A program made the translations under genes and the position numbers. From contig NZ_RCWY01000002.1 in assembly GCF_003688625.1 (NCBI RefSeq), forward strand, positions 620,001-684,000: a DNA stretch of 64,000 nucleotides, in the 5' to 3' direction. Shown piece after piece: positions 61,705 to 64,000 of this stretch (its first letter is position 1; each line of letters starts with the position of its first letter). Source of the stretch: Sphingomonas sp. PP-CE-3A-406 (GTDB lineage: Bacteria; Pseudomonadota; Alphaproteobacteria; Sphingomonadales; Sphingomonadaceae). Under the pieces are notes generated by a model. The model saw only the letters and a program-made list of their open reading frames with translations, made no database searches and was not told where the DNA came from.

Positions 61705-62901
61705 CTAGACCTTTGCGGCAGAGAACGCAGCGAGCCCGGCTTCGAGATCGGCGATCAGGTCTGCCGGGTCTTCGAGGCCGATCTGGAGGCGGACCATCGG
61801 GCCTGCGGCGTCGCGCTTGGTGACGCTGCGGTAGCGGTGCGGGTCGGCGGGGATGGCGAGGCTCTCGAAGCCGCCCCAGCTATAGCCTATGCCGAACAGC
61901 TGCAGCGCGTCGATCAGCGCAGCGCGGGAGGTTTCGTCTCCGCCGTTGAGGACGAACGAGAAGAGGCCGCTGGAGCCCTTGAAGTCGCGGACGAACAGGT
62001 CGTGGCCGGGGCAGTCGGGGAGCGCCGGGTGGAGGACCTGCGCGACTTCCGGGCGCGATTGCAGCCACTTGGCGATGGTCAGCGCGCTCGACTGATGCTG
62101 CGCGAGGCGGACCGCCATCGTGCGGAGACCACGGCTGCCGAGCCAGCAATCGTCGGGGCTGGCGACCTGGCCGAGCTGGAAACTCGTCTCGCGCAGTTTC
62201 TTGAAATGGCCGGGCGCTGCGGTGACCGAGCCGAGCATGACGTCCGAATGGCCGACGACGTACTTGGTGCCGGCAAGGATCGTCAGGTCGACGCCGCGCT
62301 CGATCGCGGGGAAGAACAGCGGGGTGGCCCAGGTGTTGTCGAGCAGGGTGGTCACACCCCTCGCCTTCGCGGCGGCGACGATCGCGGGGACGTCCTGCAC
62401 CTCGAAGCTCAGCGATCCGGGACTTTCCATAAATATGGCCCGCGTGTTCTCGCCCATCAGGTCGGCGATGCCCGCGCCGATCATCGGGTCGTAATAGCGC
62501 GTCGTGATCCCGAACCGCTTGAGCAAGCCACCCGCCATCCCGCGCGTCGGGTCGTAGGCGCTGTCGACCAGCAGCAGTTCGTCGCCGGGGGACAGCACCG
62601 ACAGCAGAGCCGCCGCGATCGCCGCGACGCCCGAGCAATAGAGGAACGTCCCCTCCGCGCCGGGCTCGAGCGAAGTCAGCGCGTCGGCAAGGCTCCACTG
62701 CGTCGGCGTGCCCTTGCGCCCGTAGAACAGCCGGTGATGCGTATCGCGCGTGGCGCTTTCGGGGAGATGGCCGACCGAATCGTAGAGAATCGTCGAGGCG
62801 CGCCAGACCGGCGGGCTGACGATGCCCTGCGTCCACTCCTTGCGACGGCCGGCGAGGACGACCTTGGTCGCGTCGCCGACCGGCTTGTTCGTATCGCTCA
62901 T
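61705..62901 (-). CDS. metC: Cystathionine beta-lyase
   Basis: A 398-residue PLP enzyme of the Cys/Met metabolism family that cleaves cystathionine to homocysteine, pyruvate and ammonia. FYGRKGTPTQWSLADALTSL, FLYCSGVAAIAAALLSVL, the PLP Lys in TILAGTKYVVGHSDVMLG (about residue 213) and GYSWGGFESLAIP are characteristic of the alphaproteobacterial MetC group. The long open frame upstream is antisense or belongs to sseA in another frame. The start overlaps the sseA stop (ATGA). It works with hom in methionine synthesis. Confidence 0.94.
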   Translation of the reverse strand: MSDTNKPVGDATKVVLAGRRKEWTQGIVSPPVWRASTILYDSVGHLPESATRDTHHRLFYGRKGTPTQWSLADALTSLEPGAEGTFLYCSGVAAIAAALLSVLSPGDELLLVDSAYDPTRGMAGGLLKRFGITTRYYDPMIGAGIADLMGENTRAIFMESPGSLSFEVQDVPAIVAAAKARGVTTLLDNTWATPLFFPAIERGVDLTILAGTKYVVGHSDVMLGSVTAAPGHFKKLRETSFQLGQVASPDDCWLGSRGLRTMAVRLAQHQSSALTIAKWLQSRPEVAQVLHPALPDCPGHDLFVRDFKGSSGLFSFVLNGGDETSRAALIDALQLFGIGYSWGGFESLAIPADPHRYRSVTKRDAAGPMVRLQIGLEDPADLIADLEAGLAAFSAAKV

Positions 62902-63740
62902 GCTGTGCCTGTCGCCTTGGGTGTCTCGGGATCGCCGCCCCATTCTGACCAGCTGCCGTCGTACAGCGCCGCGTCGTTGCCGAGCAGATGCGCGCCGAAC
63001 GCGAGCACCGACGCGGTGATGCCCGAGCCGCAGGTCATCACGATCGGCTTCGCCAGGTCGATGCCCGCCTTGTCGAACTCGGCTTTCAGCGCGTCGCCGG
63101 TCTTCCACGTGCCATCCGCGTTGAACACCGCGCCCTGCGGCAGGTTCTTCGAGCCCGGAATATGCCCCGGCGCGGTGCCCGGCCGCGGATCTTCCTCCGC
63201 GCCGGTGAAGCGCGACGCGGACCGCGCGTCGAGCACCTGCTCCGCGCCGCTCTCGACGTTCGCCTTCATCTGATCCAGATCGCGCACGCCCTTCAGGTCC
63301 GCCCAGGTCGTGAAGTGGCGATGCCGCGGCGTCTCTTTGCCCGTCGCGATCTCCCGCCCCTCGGCCTGCCATTTGGCAAGCCCACCATCGAGGATCGCCA
63401 CGTTGTGCGCGCCGAACAGCCGCAGCAACCACCACGCGCGCGCCGCCGTGTGCCAGGGCGAGCTGTCGTACAGCACGATCCGGCTGCCATCGCCGAGCCC
63501 CAGCGTCTGCATCCGGCTCGCGAACTTCTCCGCCGACGGGAGCGTATTCGGCAGGTCGCTGTCGGTATCCCGCAACTCGCTGAGGTTCATGAACACCGCG
63601 CCCGGAATATGCGCCGCCTCATACTCCGCCGCCGCATCGCGGCCCTCGGCATAGGTCGCGTCGACGATCCGCAGATCGCCCCCTCCTGATGCCGCGCCCA
63701 GTTCGTTCGCCAGCCATTCGGTGCTTACCAACGCGTCCAT
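62898..63740 (-). CDS. sseA: 3-mercaptopyruvate sulfurtransferase
   Basis: A 280-residue two-rhodanese-domain enzyme that moves sulfur from mercaptopyruvate to thiols or cyanide. The first, inactive domain has IVDATYAEGRDAAAEYEAAH and IPGAVFMNLSELRD; the second has VLDARSASRFTGAEEDPRPG, HIPGSKNLP and the active Cys loop CGSGITASV (about residue 236), of the mercaptopyruvate type. It is coupled to metC by a 4-bp overlap, joining two sulfur amino acid enzymes. Confidence 0.95.
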   Translation of the reverse strand: MDALVSTEWLANELGAASGGGDLRIVDATYAEGRDAAAEYEAAHIPGAVFMNLSELRDTDSDLPNTLPSAEKFASRMQTLGLGDGSRIVLYDSSPWHTAARAWWLLRLFGAHNVAILDGGLAKWQAEGREIATGKETPRHRHFTTWADLKGVRDLDQMKANVESGAEQVLDARSASRFTGAEEDPRPGTAPGHIPGSKNLPQGAVFNADGTWKTGDALKAEFDKAGIDLAKPIVMTCGSGITASVLAFGAHLLGNDAALYDGSWSEWGGDPETPKATGTA

Positions 63741-63764
63741 ATGCCGCTCCTTGTGCTCGATCGG

Positions 63765-64000
63765 TCAGTAGCCAGCCGGGCCGCTCGCGTCGAGGGAGGC
63801 GAGGAACCCGGCCGCCTGCGCCCGCGTCGCCTCGCGGTCCGCCTCGGACTGTTTCGCCCAGTTGCGATACGGCATCGCCAGCCGGTTGTTGCGCCCCAGC
63901 TTGTCCTCGTGCCGCGCGAGGAAATCCCAGTACAGCGCGTTGAACGGACACGCATCGGGCCCGATCCGCTGCTTCACGTTATACCGGCAGGTCCCGCAGT
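63765..64000 (-). CDS. Fe-S photolyase/cryptochrome-related protein, C-terminal end
   Basis: The last 78 codons of a gene that runs off the right edge. CGTCRYNVKQRIGPDACPFN holds three cysteines of the [4Fe-4S] site of the FeS-BCP group (deoxyribodipyrimidine photolyase-related proteins, (6-4) photolyases). LYWDFLARHEDKLGRNNRLA and MPYRNWAK continue that family's C-terminus. Repair of UV photoproducts is the expected role. The N-terminal flavin domain cannot be seen. Confidence 0.85.
   Translation of the reverse strand, partial: CGTCRYNVKQRIGPDACPFNALYWDFLARHEDKLGRNNRLAMPYRNWAKQSEADREATRAQAAGFLASLDASGPAGY

Overview
The window looks like chromosome from an alphaproteobacterium of the order Sphingomonadales, most likely Sphingomonas or a close relative. 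The evidence is high G+C, a two-piece (permuted) tmRNA whose peptide tag reads ANDNEALAIAA, a TonB-dependent receptor of the sphingomonad type, an NDUFS4-like complex I subunit, a TorF-type porin, and the alphaproteobacterial set of housekeeping genes. There are no rRNA genes, recognisable tRNA genes, transposases, prophage genes or CRISPR arrays.

Layout. 1-3.2 kb: 5' part of hflK divergent from the Fe-S carrier ATPase apbC/mrp, a CoA-binding protein, and three small exported proteins, at least two clearly paralogous. 3.5-10.7 kb: hom and glnD divergent, then a large TonB-dependent receptor. 11.1-13.8 kb: thrS-infC, where infC appears to start at ATA. 13.9-17.2 kb: an Ivy-like protein, then ldcA divergent from an Mpl/MurC-like ligase (murein recycling). 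17.4-20.5 kb: a tightly packed run of membrane protein, Xre regulator, two alpha/beta hydrolases and a TPR protein. 20.7-26.0 kb: gloA-gloB, two small paralogous secreted proteins, an enoyl-CoA hydratase, two hotdog thioesterases, and a PQQ-type sugar dehydrogenase. 26.1-38.3 kb: the transcription/translation operon rimP-nusA-(tautomerase)-ylxR-infB-rbfA-(AbrB/PIN pair-tdk)-truB-rpsO-pnp. 38.4-40.6 kb: receiver protein, 7-TM protein, ssrA, Rrf2 regulator. 40.8-47 kb: mscL, lemA, two TPM-domain proteins, Nudix hydrolase, NDUFS4-like protein, hrpB. 47.4-55.7 kb: PBP1A, prfB, an exported lipoprotein methyltransferase, a RadC-like MPN protein, thyA, a hemerythrin, folA, ribF. 55.8-64 kb: ileS-lspA-DUF3035, a TorF-like porin, bluB, metC, sseA and the end of an Fe-S photolyase-related gene.

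The most striking feature is dispersed palindromic repeats, about 26 copies in 64 kb. I sort them by their ends. Family A: CACCCCGGCGAAGGCCGGGG ends, about 105 bp. Family B: C-rich/G-rich hairpin pairs such as CCCTCCCGCTTGCGGGAGGG, 100-130 bp. Family D: CCCGCGAAGGCGGGAGTCCA type, about 57 bp. Family E: GTCATCCTGACGAAAGTCAG type, about 80 bp. Families F and G: one copy each. They occupy all nine gaps between convergent protein genes. Four B copies lie inside open reading frames (truB, ileS, hrpB, ylxR), all translated in the same phase, and a fifth supplies the end of ribF.
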